From Owenia fusiformis (Eukaryota; Annelida; Polychaeta; Sabellida; Oweniidae): a stretch of DNA of 64,000 nucleotides. The DNA is taken from assembly GCA_903813345.2 (NCBI GenBank), contig CAIIXF020000010.1, forward strand, positions 13,213,181 to 13,277,180, given 5' to 3'. The position numbers and the translations under genes were made by a program. The notes under the pieces are model-generated. The model was not told where the DNA came from. It searched no databases and worked only from the letters and a program-made list of their open reading frames with translations. Below are positions 34,998 to 48,087 of the stretch, piece after piece; positions within the stretch are counted from its first letter, which is position 1; every line of letters begins with the position of its first letter.

Positions 34998-37948
34998 TTA
35001 TGGAGTAGTGCGCTTAATCCAAGTCCCGCCATTTGGATCATTCGAGACCCAGCAGCCGTTGCAGTAGTACTCATATAGTTTGTTATGACAAGTATCCTTC
35101 ATGAATATCTGAAAATACAAACATACATACCATATAAGAAGATATATTAGGGATACCAGTAATACATTTTCGCGGGTCACAATAAAACATTTCCTTGGTA
35201 CTATAGTTCCTTCTTTTCATTGTGCTATGGTCACCAATATAAATAGACGTTTATATTAAAATCAATGCTTGTAAATCTAGGAGATTGGGGTATAATGTAA
35301 ATATAAAATATGTCATTTAAAAATGATATTTGGGGCAAAAATGGAATTATAAATGTATCTTGGAATAGCACGTCTTACAGTTTTTATTTGCCACCTATCC
35401 CATGGTCTGCTGGTTTGTCTCACGTATATCCAGTCTGCTGGTAGGCCACCAATTGCTTGTGGATAAGGTCCATACAAATCCCAACTAAATCAAGGAAAAT
35501 TAAATTTTTAGAGATCGGAGAGGGAGAGGTTCAAAATTTGTATTGCGCATAATTGCATTTACCAACCATTGTTATAATTATGCTATTCCAAAATAATTTA
35601 GAGTAAAACTTGACTAATCCTAATGTCGAAGGGCGGGACTAGCTGAAATGCTAGAATTGTGAATGTTTATTTTATGAGACGGGGTAATTTTTTGAGTATG
35701 ACTTCAATCTTCAAATACAAGGATTTTAAACCTCGAGTGAGGTGAAGAAAAAAGAACGAAAAACTGTTCACATTGGGAGGTGTACCAAAATTCAGGTTCC
35801 ATTGTATATTAAATAAGGATTCTTGATATTTTATTGAATTGTGCTGTTTAGTTTTAAGTTGCAGTTATATGTATATTCCTCAAAATTAAAATGAATATGA
35901 ACAGCTCTAAGTATGTAAAACGTTTGTGACAGAAGAGAGAAAAAATTTGTCACCAGTCGCCTTATCCATCTCATTGACACATTATATTCATGTTAAATAT
36001 TGATTAACTAGATTTAATAAAAATCAAACACGGGGCTTGACAAAATCGTAAAGAACAGGTATTCGATAAGACAATAATATTGAGACTACAATATGTTTTC
36101 ATAAGCTAAATATGTTTCTTTGGTATTTTCTGTGCTGTTTAAATAAGTACTTACTGTCCCTCTTCCCTGTCATCGCCTGGATTATTCTCAGCTTGCCATG
36201 GTGACCACTGCCAAACCAAAAACCTCAATCTCCAAAATTGAAATGAGAATAAAGCATTGGTCCCTGAATAAATGCCTTTGGATGTGAGTGTGTACATGAT
36301 GAAGCATCCTGAATGTAAGCCACTGCTCTTTGCTGCTGGAGCATCCTCGGGATCACCAGAGCTCAAACCTTCAGATTTGCCTATAATCAAAGTATGTTTT
36401 CAGGTCTTAATTAAGCCATCTCTAATAAAGCCATTCTTTGATAAAGGCTATTTGAAATATATTTCAATGGATTAGAAATACAACAAATATCATGTAGTTA
36501 AATGGTGTATTTACATCCAGAAATACAACATTTCCTATTTTGTATTTGAGTCTATTTTTTTAATAACTGAACATACGTTTCAAATGCTTCATTATTTCAA
36601 AAAAACACTCCACCATGAGACAAGTTCCTTGTATGATTTCTGATTTTCAATGCTGCATATCATTTTACTCGAACACTGTAACAGTCAGGGATTGTGGTTT
36701 CTGGTATGATATGAACTGCCCAGACTATGAGTGAATGTTGGTGTAGTTTAATTATATACACCGCTAAAAAATTGATCAACTCACCAGATCTATCATATTC
36801 CGCGTTGGGTGGTGGTCCGCCGCCACCACCACCGCCGCCGCCGGGTGGACCTAGACACAAATTTCATAGTAAAGCTATGAAGTGATTTAAGTTCATATAA
36901 TATAGCCCGTGTCATCTCTCTCTTATATTCCAGTCAATCTATAAATGTAAAGTGCATTACAACGTTGATCATTATATCTTGAATATAGGACACTTCAGAC
37001 AAATTAGTATACTTTCTCAACTATAACACAATGTGAACATTATAAGGACATAAGGAAAGAGTTCTATGACAATGGTAAAGTCACAGCACCCCAGATAAAC
37101 ATTAACTCAAATAATGGCCCGGGTAAACCGATCCCTCTTAAGCATGAGAAAAAACATCCCAAATTTATTGGTTTCGACTTTATTTAAAATGTGGCAAAAA
37201 ACGAAATTCAATATTGAGAGGGTCTCAAATGATCAAAATAACCGCTTATTAGATATTTATCCTAATCAACTTAAAATACTTAAACTCTAAACTCATACTG
37301 ATACATTATGTGAACAACAGTGCAATAATTGTATATGTTGTGTATGTTTATTTAATGGCCATCGTTCCAAATTGTAGAGGGGCTGTCTCATAAGCCGACA
37401 TCGGCTGGTAGTGTTTTAGTTTACTGTGTATTTGACAATGTACATGTATGTATACTTTTAACACTAGTGACACTAAAATGAAATATTTTTAATTATAATT
37501 ATAACACTTGCAAAAGTTTTACCTCATAAATGCTTGCAAAAATGAATGTTTATGAAAATTATTCCAGGTAACTTTAATGTTTTCTTAGAGTACATTCTCT
37601 CGCAAGAACATCTCTCAAAATTTCGATCAGTGATTTCTGACGGATTAATTCAAAGACATGGATAAAATGTTGTTAATTACAAAATGAATCCGTTCAAATA
37701 AAATCAGACTAAATATACAGAATATAAAATTGTTTTAATGAAAAATAAAAAACTATTTGAAAAAGCTACAGTTATTAAGATTTGAGAGCAGGAAATCAAT
37801 TGTAAATGTAAAATATTCTATTATATTTGAACACCAGATTTTAATAAGTTTTTATACAAAACTTACGTTTCCTTCCCTTTCTCCCTGCAAGCGCCGGTAT
37901 TGCTGCAACAAACACTAAGAAACAGACGATCAAAGTCCGAGTATACAT
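34998..37948 (-). CDS. Small secreted protein with PLAT/LH2-like domain, copy 1 (5 exons)
   Basis: Exons on the minus strand, first to last: 37948-37867, 36850-36785, 36380-36155, 35484-35379, 35108-34998; GT-AG borders, matching phases, 196 aa. Exon 1 encodes a signal peptide (MYTRTLIVCFLVFVAAIPAL). Exon 2 encodes a Pro-Gly spacer with nine consecutive Gly. Exons 3-5 encode a ~125-aa module: SGCFIMYTLTSKG, a SGTNA turn, DDREEGQHWDL, IGGLPADWIYVRQ, WDRWQIKTIFMKD and a cysteine-rich end YYCNGCWV. The order of strands (T-D/N-A turn, E-x-G before a Trp/Asp, I/L-x-R-x-x-x-W, then C-x-x-C-W) resembles PLAT/LH2 beta-sandwich domains, which bind lipids or proteins. That assignment is inference from pattern. 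A tandem paralogue lies 5.7 kb away. Confidence 0.75.
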
Positions 37949-39249
37949 CTTGGTGCAATATCTTGTTCAGTCGACGTGATTCCCGAGCACCTACCTGGAT
38001 GGTCACTGCCGGTCCAAAGGTGGCTTTTATAGGATAATTACCCATTGCCAAGGCTAGATCTATACAATTCGAGCGTGAAAAGAGGTTCAAACAATTTTAC
38101 TGTTATTGCTTTACCGTACGCATTTTTGATGAATGTTCTTTTTGAATTGCAGCAACAAAAACTTCAATTAAAAATTTGAATTGCTTTAAACAATATGTGT
38201 TTTAACATGTTAAAGGGCTGTAAAACAGGACATCAGTACAATTAAATACGTGGGATCATTGTCAGAATTGATTGAATTTTTATCAAAAAAATATTGAATA
38301 AAAAAAATATAATTTTCGAATTGTTTAAAAGATTGATATGATAGATGATGAAAAGATATAAAACAGGATATAACAATAAAATGTTGGATCATTATCAGAC
38401 TAATATAATAGCCTATTTGACTGGATGTTTATCAATATGTATATGAATGTGATATTCCCATTGAAAGCATTGAAAATAAACGCAAAAAGAGCGTTTGAAT
38501 ATATGACAATTAATATCAATAAAGTGACACAGCGAACTAACTGTCGATTACATTATGATAGTTAATGACCGATTAGAATATACCAAACAATAACATCATG
38601 TTTTCAATGTGCAGTATTCAATGTGATCAGTTTAAGTAACAATTACCATATATTTATTAAGCCATACTAAGTTCGAGTTTATTTGACAGAAAGCAAGTCG
38701 ATGCCATGTCGATGCCGTTTGCGGGTATCTTTCATTTCGGTTTGAATAAAAATTTTGTGCGTTTATAGCATAATAGAGAGTTTAAACTTGCATTGTTTTT
38801 CACAACGTAAGAGTATACGTGTTCTATTCTAGGGAAGATAGCTGACACGCTCTAGCCTTTAAACGTGTAGTTAAAGAAGTTGAATTAAAATTTCATTTCA
38901 AATTCCATTTCATTTTTGCATTTCATATTTTATATTCTGGTCAAAAAGCGAACAAGAATTTTGTTTTTTCTGTCAAAATTGAAGTAACGAAGCGACGGTT
39001 ATGTCCGCCATTTGTGACAACGGTATCTGACTTTACCGTAGTCAGGCTATTGTCTGTCATTTAATTTATTTCGATTATTTTTTGTATAACGCATGGAAAC
39101 TAATTTTAAAAAGTGAGCAATGTCATAAGTATTGTGAAAATAACGTCCCTTATACCTATCTATTACAGGTCGTGTAGACCATTGTTGCCCGATTTATAGC
39201 AAAAACATTGACTTTTGCATGTTAGTGATGGTGCGCCTTTTTTAATAGA

Positions 39250-40282
39250 TCTCATATCTTAGAAGGGTATCAGTTCAAAGAAAATTTCAAAATCACAAGG
39301 TTCTGTTTTAGGTCCCCTCCTATTTATTATCTTTATAAATGATATTTATTTAACATCAGATAAACTCAAATTTGTTCTCTATACAGATGATACAAATATT
39401 CTATTGACTGATGATAACATTAATAATCAGCTGAAGAAAGACATAAATGAAGAATTAAAAAAGGTTCATGACTGGATGATTTCTAATAAATAAACACTCA
39501 ATGTAGAAAAAACTAAATTTATGATTTTTGACAAAAAAAGAGTTAACAAAATTGACAACTTTGAAATAAAATTAAATAATCAACTAATAGAAAGGATAAA
39601 TCATATTAATTTTCTTGGTGTAATTATTGACTCTAAGCTAACATGGGCTCCTCGTATAAATACACTCTGCACCAAAATTTCGAATTTGATTGGATTGATA
39701 TATAAAACTCGGCATAAATTGACATCGAATGCCTTGTTTACTACGTACTATTCTTTAGTTCCTATCTTAGTTATGGGAATATTCTGTGGGGCAATGCAAC
39801 GAAAAATCATTTGAACAGACTTTTTTATTTTACAAAAGAATCCTATCTTCAGAAAGTTCAAAATATTAAATATTTTTGACATAGATAAATATCAGATTGC
39901 AACATTTATGCAGAAAACTGTGACTTAATCAAAAGATTTTCCATCTCGTAATTCCAAGCATTTTTTCAAGAGAGAATTGACATACATTCCCATGATACGA
40001 GAAATAAATATAATTTGTTAATAAAGAGATTTAGAACTGAAACTGGTCCTAAATCAATTTCGGTCAGTGGAGCGACACTTTATATTTCTTTGTCAACAGC
40101 TTTTAAAAAGGAAAAACCATATAAAACAGTTCGAAAAATTGATCAAACGTGATCTTCTGGTTTTTAATTAAAACACGATTGTTGAAAATCTAGTGAGCCA
40201 TGAAATTTATATGTCTTTTTCATGTATTGTATGAAACATTGTATGATTGATTTTTAATTCAATAAATTGAATTGAATTGAAC
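39250..40282 (+). pseudogene. 5'-truncated jockey/CR1-like LINE relic
   Basis: The frame from ~39,285 encodes reverse transcriptase motifs (QGSVLGPLLF, then LYTDDTNILL in place of the usual Y/FADD-type site). A stop follows at ~39,491, and the frame resumes with KTKFMIFDKK and INHINFLGVIIDSKLTW. Degenerate downstream sequence continues to a 3' tail of repeated TTGAA/ATTGA (40,258-40,282), typical of CR1/jockey-group elements ending in short tandem repeats. The endonuclease and the first half of RT are missing. Inactive; it lies just past the 3' end of the second PLAT-like gene. Confidence 0.85.
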
Positions 40283-40720
40283 TAATTTATTTGGTACGAC
40301 CCTCCCAAACTTTGTTGAGGGTAGTAGGCAGACCACCAAAACGCACCTCATGTTAAAATAACATAAATATGTGAATTTTGCAAGTCAATATTGCTTTATT
40401 TTTCATCCATCATGTACATTAAATGTTACAATATGTTGTTGTTCTGTAACCCACTTGTACATGTCTTTACACTGTTGCTCATAAGGAACATGCCTATCTG
40501 CATTGGATTTAGACATGTTTGACAAGACATAGATTACCTGTGTTGAATTTGCATAAAGCGTAGAGGAAGAATTTCAACTTCAATTTCAACAAAATATTTA
40601 GTTTTAAGTTTATCCCAAATCTTATATAATATTAATTAAATTAATTATATTAATATCTATTGATATTAAGATAATGTACTAGTGCCATTAGTGAAAGGAG
40701 CAACAGTGATTTGATCCATA

Positions 40721-42202
40721 TTATGGAATTGTTCTCTTAATCCATGTTCCGCCATTTTGATCGTTCGAGACCCAGCAGCCGTTGCAGTAGTACTCATACA
40801 ATTTCTTATGACAAACATCCTTCATGAAGATCTGGAAATGCAAACATTAAAATGACACTAGTATTTTATTCCCATAGCCGAGTTTTGTCCTTAATTAGCA
40901 AGCTATTCCCCATTTTTGCTCAATAACGTCTTGTAATTCATCGTAGTTGTGTTTGGTTATATACCAATATAAAACTGAATCAAGATGCCCAATGTCTCTC
41001 TTGTGAATACATGCCACCCGGTTCAGTAGAATATATCTTGCTTCGAAATAAGGATAATACTGTAAGGTTTTGGAAGTGTACTTACAGTTTTTATTTGCCA
41101 CCTATCGTAAAATCTGGTAGTTTGTCTTACATAAATCCAGTCTGCTGGTAGGCCACCAATCCCTTGAGGGTAACCTCCATACAAATCCCAACTAAAATAA
41201 ATGGGAAGGAAATTCTATAATTCTGTTTTGTTATACTTTGACTTTTAATGCAAAGGAAAAAGTCTCACTCTTCGCAACATTTGCAAGAAATATTGAAACT
41301 TGAAATTTCCTATATACGTATTTCAGGTGACAATTTTATCGTGCTGAAATAACCTGTAACAAAATTCAATCAGCTGTAGAACTTATAATACCTTGTAAAC
41401 ATGTGCACGAATATGAGCAATTGTTTAGTAATATTCATTAGCTAATTCTATTTGTTTGATATTATACTCACTGTCCCTCTTCTCGGTCATCACCTGCGTT
41501 ATTTTCAAGTTTCCAAGGGGACGACTGCCAGTACCATGTCATCCATCGATAAAATTTAAACTTGAATAAAGCATCGGTTCCTGAATAAGTGCCTTTGGAA
41601 GTGAGTGTATACATGATGAAGCATCCTGAATGTAAGCCACTGCTGATCCCTGCTGGCTCGGGTTCACTGGAGCTCAAACCTTCAATTTTGCCTGTATTCA
41701 AAGAACAAATTGCGCTTTTACGATTGTTGAACTAAAGCAACGTTGGCAATGGGGTTTGGATAATTATGAACGGTCGAGTGGGCCGAACGGATGGTGGGCC
41801 TTACCATGTCCGTGTGAGGAGGGTTGCGATAGTTACGAAGCTTTGTCTATTTGTCAAACGTTTTACTTTTTTCTCTCAAAAGCCAGTAGATTGTAGGAAA
41901 TGAAATGAAAGTATATTTGAAGATTTTTATATAATACAGATTTAGATATTCATTGCCACGGACTGTAAAATGTGTATCAAATACTGCAATATAGATTTAT
42001 ATGGCAAAACATTCATAGTTAATGTATCATGTAAAGTCAAGAAGAGATGTGATACGAGTCGCAGAGTCGGAATGTAGATCTGAAATTATGACAATTCAGG
42101 TAAAAACATTGTTCAACTCACCATTAGTATCATACTTCGGTGGCCCAGATGGTGGCTTCTCATCGCCGTCACCATCGTCACCATCTTCGCCGCCGCTTGG
42201 AA
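40721..42202 (-). CDS. PLAT/LH2-like secreted protein, tandem copy 2 (first exon not found)
   Basis: Four exons match copy 1: 42202-42122, 41691-41472, 41191-41086 and 40831-40721. Sizes are 81, 220, 106 and 111 nt against 66, 226, 106 and 111 in copy 1, with the same phases. The domain is well conserved (SGLHSGCFIMYTLTSKG, IGGLPADWIYVRQT, EYYCNGCWVSND). Exon 2 is very different: PSGGEDGDDGDGDEKPP, acidic, where copy 1 is poly-Gly. The 3' UTRs are also related (CATCCATCATGTACATTAAA after TTTATT on +), so the duplication included the 3' end. No signal-peptide exon is visible in the next kilobase; it may lie beyond the transposon nest or be lost. The codon at the 42202 end needs one base from an upstream exon. 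Confidence 0.75.
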
Positions 42203-43590
42203 CTAGGAGGAAATATCATATATTGTTTCATTCACCCAAAAAGGTAGCACAAAATAGATAAATCGTGAAATATATTGATGGATGAATTTTTAGAAAGTAT
42301 ATATTTTGACCTTGCCAACTGATTTTACCGATTTATTAACATCTTTGTCGAATAACTGATTTTTGACTTAAAAATGCAAGTTCTCTTCGACACATTTTCC
42401 ATGTTTTTCCACTCAGATTGGCCAGGTTCCATTTGTTAACGTAATTAGGAAATTAAAAGTCTTGCCAAGAGTATGCACAGGAAATTAAGCATGGAGTGCT
42501 TCATCATATCCCTTACTCAGATTAATTTTAAAGCCTACATCACAGTTATTGCGTCAAATCGTTAATATATGATAACATATATTTAAAGTGTACATCCGAA
42601 TATTTTGTCACTGTACGTTGTCGATGGTTAGGCTTGTACTAAAGAATTGTTTTCATCATTTTGCAACCGACCATCCCTATCCCTTTATAGAAATGTTAAA
42701 ACATGTCTTTCAAGAAGAGTAACATGGAGCAAGACAAAAAATCGTAGGTCGGGTTGTTTTAAACTAGAATCTGACCTGAAAGGTGGAATAAAAGTGATGG
42801 CTTTTCTAAATTATGTCCCACCAATTCTTATGATTCAATGTCCCATCGCCTGTTCCTTCGCCCCACCCTCCAAGATAAAAGAAATCTATTGTGGGAAAAT
42901 ATTATTTTTATAATTAGTCTTTTAGATTTTCCCATTTGTGCAATTTTATGTTTAATCTAGCTTAATCGTCCATTTATGCAAGGTTTCTAGGGAAAGCTCT
43001 GTTGACAAGAGATAATTCCTTGGTATTCCTAGATAGAAAGGGAATCCCCTCATTTGCTGCAATGCAGGGCCTCTGATTTCAAATAGTGATAATCTGTGCC
43101 TGTGTGACTCATGCCATCAGGAGATCAGTAAGTAGGTCGCCATCTTGAATGAAGCAGTGTGAATTTAAGTTTGAAAGAAAATCTATAATTATCGTGCTTA
43201 GGAGTAGTCATCAGCCAGTGGATTGGGAATAATTAGCAAGAGTATAGCAGGAAGACACGCCAGGAAGGTTCAGAAGGAAAACATGATAAGATCCTGGACC
43301 CTAGAGAAAGCAACACTTATTCGGGTGAGGTTTTTCCTTTTTGTTTATTTGATTTTATGGCATGCTACTAAGATGCCTCTGACTGACTATATTTTCTTGT
43401 TTCATGTGAACCATAATTTGTAACTTTATGGCCAGCATGCTACTGAGATGCCTCTGACTGAATGTAATTTCTAGTTCATCGTGTACCAAGATTTACTGTG
43501 TGTCGCTATTTGATGTCCAAGGTTTTCTCAGGTTAATGAGATATTTGTAAGATTTGTTGAGAAGCAAGACATTGTAGAAGGAGCTAATGC
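42203..43590. other. Non-coding stretch; missing first exon not detected
   Basis: By analogy with copy 1 the signal-peptide exon of the gene ending at 40,721 would be expected here, but I find no ATG-hydrophobic core-GT arrangement in the right phase on the minus strand. Frames at 42,647-42,913 and 43,223-43,423 are unremarkable. Confidence 0.4.
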
Positions 43591-44280
43591 GTCAGTTCGA
43601 TAAAACCACTGACCACAGATAGTTCCAGAAAGACTTCCATCGCAGTGAGGAGCCTTCCTAGAAAATTCAAGAGCCAGAGGAGCATAGCAAAGAGCCGAAG
43701 TAGCTAAAACAGGCTAAAGAGCTACAGGAGCCGAGACAAGCTGAGGAGTCATAGAAGCAGAGCAAGGCTAAAGAGCAAGAAGAGTCGAGTAAAGAGCCAT
43801 TGAGAGTTATTGTGTTGTGTCAGTTCGGTTTCACCACTGACGACAGATATTTCCAAGAAGACTTCAATAGCATCGAGCAGCTAGGAGCCTTCACAATAAG
43901 CAAAGAACCCGAGGAGCCGAGCCAGAGGAGCCAAGCCCTAGAGCAAGAGAGCTAGGCTAAAGAAGCCCAAGGAGCCAAACCAAAGTAAAGAGCCAGATTT
44001 GCTGAGTAGAGCTTAAGAGCCAGAGGGGCTGACCAAAGAGCAAAGGAGTCAAAGGAACTATTGTGTCAGTTCGGTTTCACCACAAACCACAGATGGTTCC
44101 AGGAAGTCTTCCATCGCATTGAGCAGTGAGAAAGAGCTAAAGAGCCATAACATGCCATAGTAGATAGCTGAGCAAAGAGCCATAAGAGCTCAGTCAAGCT
44201 AAAGAGCCAGAGGAGCCGATCAAAGAGCTACAGTAACAAAGCAGTAACGGCCACTACCAAGCTTATAAAGAGAGTTCAAA
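43591..44280 (+). repeat. ~237-bp tandem repeat array, 3 copies, purine-rich
   Basis: The landmark GTCAGTTCGGTTTCACCACT (variants) starts at 43,591, 43,819 and 44,065. Each is followed by CACAGATAGTTCCAGGAAGA-like sequence, ACTTCCATCGCATTGAGCAG, and a long run of degenerate AGAGCC/GAGGAGCC/AAAGAGCTA units. So the array has a large period with a short 9-12-bp purine-rich sub-repeat inside each unit. Non-coding by appearance. Confidence 0.85.
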
Positions 44281-45898
44281 GTAACATTTTAATCTATGGA
44301 AGTTGAATTATGTTATTTTCTTGTATAAATAGTGTGCACTGAAATATATGTATTAAATTAGAAGCCATTTGTAACAATATGTAAAAGTATTTTTGGTGAA
44401 GCATTTACTGGAGAGATATCCAGATATCGGAATTGCCCCGAACCCACCATTTTTTCATTCGTTTACATGGGAATGACGATTTTCAAAAATTCACCAAATT
44501 TGACATCAATTTTCGACCTATGATAATTGAGGAAAAAATTGGGAAAATTTAGAGGCATTGAAATTGAAGTCAAGTTACATTTCCATCTTTATCATCAGTA
44601 TTGTCATTGCTGGTTATGTAAATAAAAATTCAAATATGAGGATGCTTTAACATGAAGTCCAATGGGGGAGTTAGAGTTGCCAAACGTATGGAGGCGATTG
44701 TATATTCTAATATAATTGAATAGTTAATATCTAGGATGCCGTTTAAAAATCAAAAGGACAACTTTTTTCAAATGTCAAATTTTTACAAAATCTAAAACAA
44801 GTTTTTATATCGTAATCAATAATTAGATCAGATCAAAAACTATTTTCAAACGTGTGGTCTTTCTAAAATGATCCGTTACCCCATGTACCTAAGAATGCCC
44901 CCAACGGTTTCATTGAATATAACATGGAACTAGTTACTTTTATCAATTATGAACACATCTAAAACTAAATTAGGTCATTGGGATTAAAACTAAGGTCATT
45001 CAGTGTATTTAAGTTTGACTATGTATATCATTCTTAATATCAGGACACAAAGGGAAACATATTGAAAACATTAATCATAAAATAACCCCTAAAAACATAA
45101 TATATCAATGAATCTTAAAGGCGCATTTTGGGAATTTTCAACATTTTTGTGCAAAATAAAGACTTACATTTAAATTTCATAGTATGTCCAATGTGTTGAT
45201 AAGAACCTTATCTTTAATTTGACACCAACAACAGCTCAAATGGACCACATCAAAGCTTTCAATAAATTATCAAAAAATATTTTTCATCTGTCAAGCTTTA
45301 TACAAGTTTTTATCAATGTCATTGAAAGATGGCAGAGTTGTTTGTATTACATGATTCATTTATTTTTATAGAAGTGTCGCCATCTTTTAAATTAATAGTA
45401 ATCTAAAACATGCGCTTTGTTTAACATGTGCATGCATGTCTAATGCTCTCTGATCTTCAAATGCTTTTTTTCTACATGAGTTACTTTTTTCTTGGTTCAA
45501 TATAAAAGCAAATCAAACTTTGTGTCATATTTGAGCTAGTGTGTGAGTTACATGTTTCAATGATTTTTTTCTTCTAAATTAAGTATAGTGCGCCTAATAA
45601 AGGTGTTCTCGGCAAACGTACCATTATCACCTCAGTTGGTATGCAGTAGGTTTAACCTAGGCATTCAATTCAGAGAACATCTTAAACATCATTTTCAAAG
45701 GTAGGACACAAAGGACAACATATTAAAACACAAAACCAAAGATTGAATTTTAAAATTGAAAAAGGTGCATGTAGGATAGTTTCTTTGTCATTTTTAAACC
45801 TATCGTTTTGCTATCAAACAAGGGGAGGTATTTTTTAATCTATCAATTGTGTAAGTAACATAATCATTATGAAGTAAAATATTTTAATGTGACTTGGG
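44281..45898. other. Non-coding stretch, no gene seen
   Basis: AT-rich with no exon or RNA gene recognised. TTAAAGGCGCATTTTGGGAA at 45,116 resembles the ends of the MITE family at 26.9 and 47.2 kb and could be another, more diverged member. Confidence 0.4.
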
Positions 45899-46460
45899 AT
45901 GAGAACTGTCTTACAAGTAGTGTCCCTTTAAATGGCTACGTGGATTTTGATTTAGTCTCTCGGTAATATATTATCTTCAGGGGTAGGCATGAATGAAGAA
46001 TCAAAAATAGATTGACCTATTAGTTTATTTGGGTGAGAACTACCTACAAGCAGTGTCCCTTTAATGGCTTCAGTCTCAATTGTTTCAGTCTCATATTCAG
46101 TAATATATCATCTTTAAGGGCATCCATGAATGATCGATCAAAGATAGATTGACCTATTTGTTCTTTGGGTGAGAACTACCTTACAAGCAGTGTCCCTTTA
46201 ATGACTAAATGGATATTAATTCAGTGTCTCTTCAACGTATCATCTTCAGAGGTAGGCATAACTGATGAATTAAAAGTAGATTGACCCATTTTGGTGTGTA
46301 TTTGATTCTTTTTTTTAAATATCTTAGTGTTCATTAGCATAAGAACTACCTAAAAAACAGTGTCCCTTTAATAATTAAATGGATATTAATTCAGTCCCTC
46401 TGCAATATATCATCTTCAGAGGAGTTCATAACTGATAAATCAAAAATAAATTGACCCATG
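45899..46460 (+). repeat. Tandem repeat array, 4 units of ~130-170 bp
   Basis: GAGAACTACCTTACAAGCAG and TGTCCCTTTAATG recur starting near 45,900, 46,034, 46,169 and 46,341. They alternate with ATATATCATCTTCAGAGG-type and ATAGATTGACCTATT-type segments. Units drift in length and sequence, suggesting an old array. Confidence 0.85.
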
Positions 46461-47243
46461 TGATACTTGTCTGATAGTTTGTAGCCTTGATATCTGGCAG
46501 ATATAATATGACCTCTCTATAAAACTAAAAAGATTGCTATACTTTCACATTGTATATCTTCCGCAGTCAGGACCCCCTCTGCGGAACTGCAATACTGCAG
46601 AAGTTTATTCAGTCTTAAAAACAAGAACACAATAGGATGCCTTTCGAAACAATAGGATTACAAAGTATATATGCATGACTGATCTGCTATTTGAAATTTA
46701 GTATTATCTGACATATTGTCGTTTTACATGTATATGTATACTGAGAAGTCAATTTAAGTGTATCTACAAAAATCAAGATTTTATTCAAGGTTTTCTGAAG
46801 ATATGTGAAAATTACTCATTTTATGAGTCGGAATGACATGTGTTAAGAATCACTGCAAAAACAACTTTTTACCATATTCTAAATATTATTTTTATGATTT
46901 GTTGAAAATATACTTCTTAAAGATTCAAATTATATACAAATAATTCTGGAATTCAATTTTTTAATAATTAATTTCAATAATTTCAATAATTCAATAATTT
47001 TTTAAGTCATTATAGGTACACTTATGGGTACGGATCCTTTGGTATATGATAAAAAAAGTAACAGCAGCAGAAAGGTTCTCCATTTGGGCATTTGAATTTC
47101 TCATCATATTTTTTCTCCCGGCAAATTCCGTTTCGGGTTCTAAAACATAAATAGTGCACATATCCCCACAGCAGAACATCAAGAAGAGCATATATTTTCA
47201 TGGTTGTCTTGCTTATTGGATCTACCGGAATCAGATTTATTAG
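46461..47243. other. Non-coding stretch, no gene seen
   Basis: AT-rich, with a run of AATAATTTCAATAATTCA-like simple repeats near 46,960-47,000; no gene recognised. Confidence 0.4.
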
Positions 47244-48087
47244 TTTTAAAGTCCCCGTCTAAAGTTTAAAAATATTTTTTTATCATTCATTTAGTATTTG
47301 TCAGGACTTCAAAAGTGATTTTAGAGATTTTTGAACAAACAAAAATTTTTGAAAAAAAAGTTGTGAGCATTTCATTTCTCAAATATTCAAATTTCCCGCC
47401 ATTTTTCAAAAAATGTTGAAATTTCTTAATCATCAAATATTTCTTAATGCATTTCAAAAAATATTATCTTTTTAACACCAATGCAAAGGTTAAACAAAGG
47501 AAACACTATTTCAATAATAAAATGCCATATTTAATGGGCCACTTTAATGTTTTAGCATTTCAAAAATATTTTGAAACATTAGTGATGTCACTAAGGTACC
47601 AAAAACTTTTTGAAAAAAATTGAAATTTTTTTTTCGATGTCAATCTTTTCTAAATATGTTAGACTTTCATAATAAACCAATGTTGATTGTCTAACCAGGT
47701 TAAAAGGAAAAATAAATTATGTTTTAGATATCATTGTACCATTGGTTTCTATGAGAACTAAAATTTTGAAATGCATTTTTCTCAGAACCATTTTCATGCA
47801 CTGATAAGTTCATTTCTCGCTTATTTATGAATCGATTTTCTTAATTTTTTCGGCAAAAAACACGGGAGGATGAATGCTATGCATTGGTATGAATTGTGGC
47901 TAATTAGAAGATATGAGTGACCTCAAAAAGTTGGTTTTAAATAAATTCACAAATTTTGGAACAAAAAGTCTATCAAAAACCACTTTTTGAAATTAAAAAA
48001 AAACATTTCACATATCACACTTTGATAACATTGGGTAAGACTACAATATAAGCCAAAGTAGTTTAAACTTTATATGGGGCCTTTAAC
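47244..48087 (-). mobile_element. MITE-like dispersed repeat, copy 2 (~845 bp, inverted)
   Basis: Inverted and diverged sister of 26,930-27,665. GGATGAATGCTATGCATTGG here pairs with CCAATGCATAGCATTCATCC there. Ends TTTTAAAGTCCCCGTCTAAA and TTTATATGGGGCCTTTAA again form short imperfect inverted repeats. About 110 bp longer than copy 1. Confidence 0.8.

Noticed and set aside
43223-43423. 66-codon frame as a candidate first exon for the second PLAT-like gene
   Set aside because: It is on the opposite strand to that gene and lacks a signal-peptide-plus-donor arrangement.
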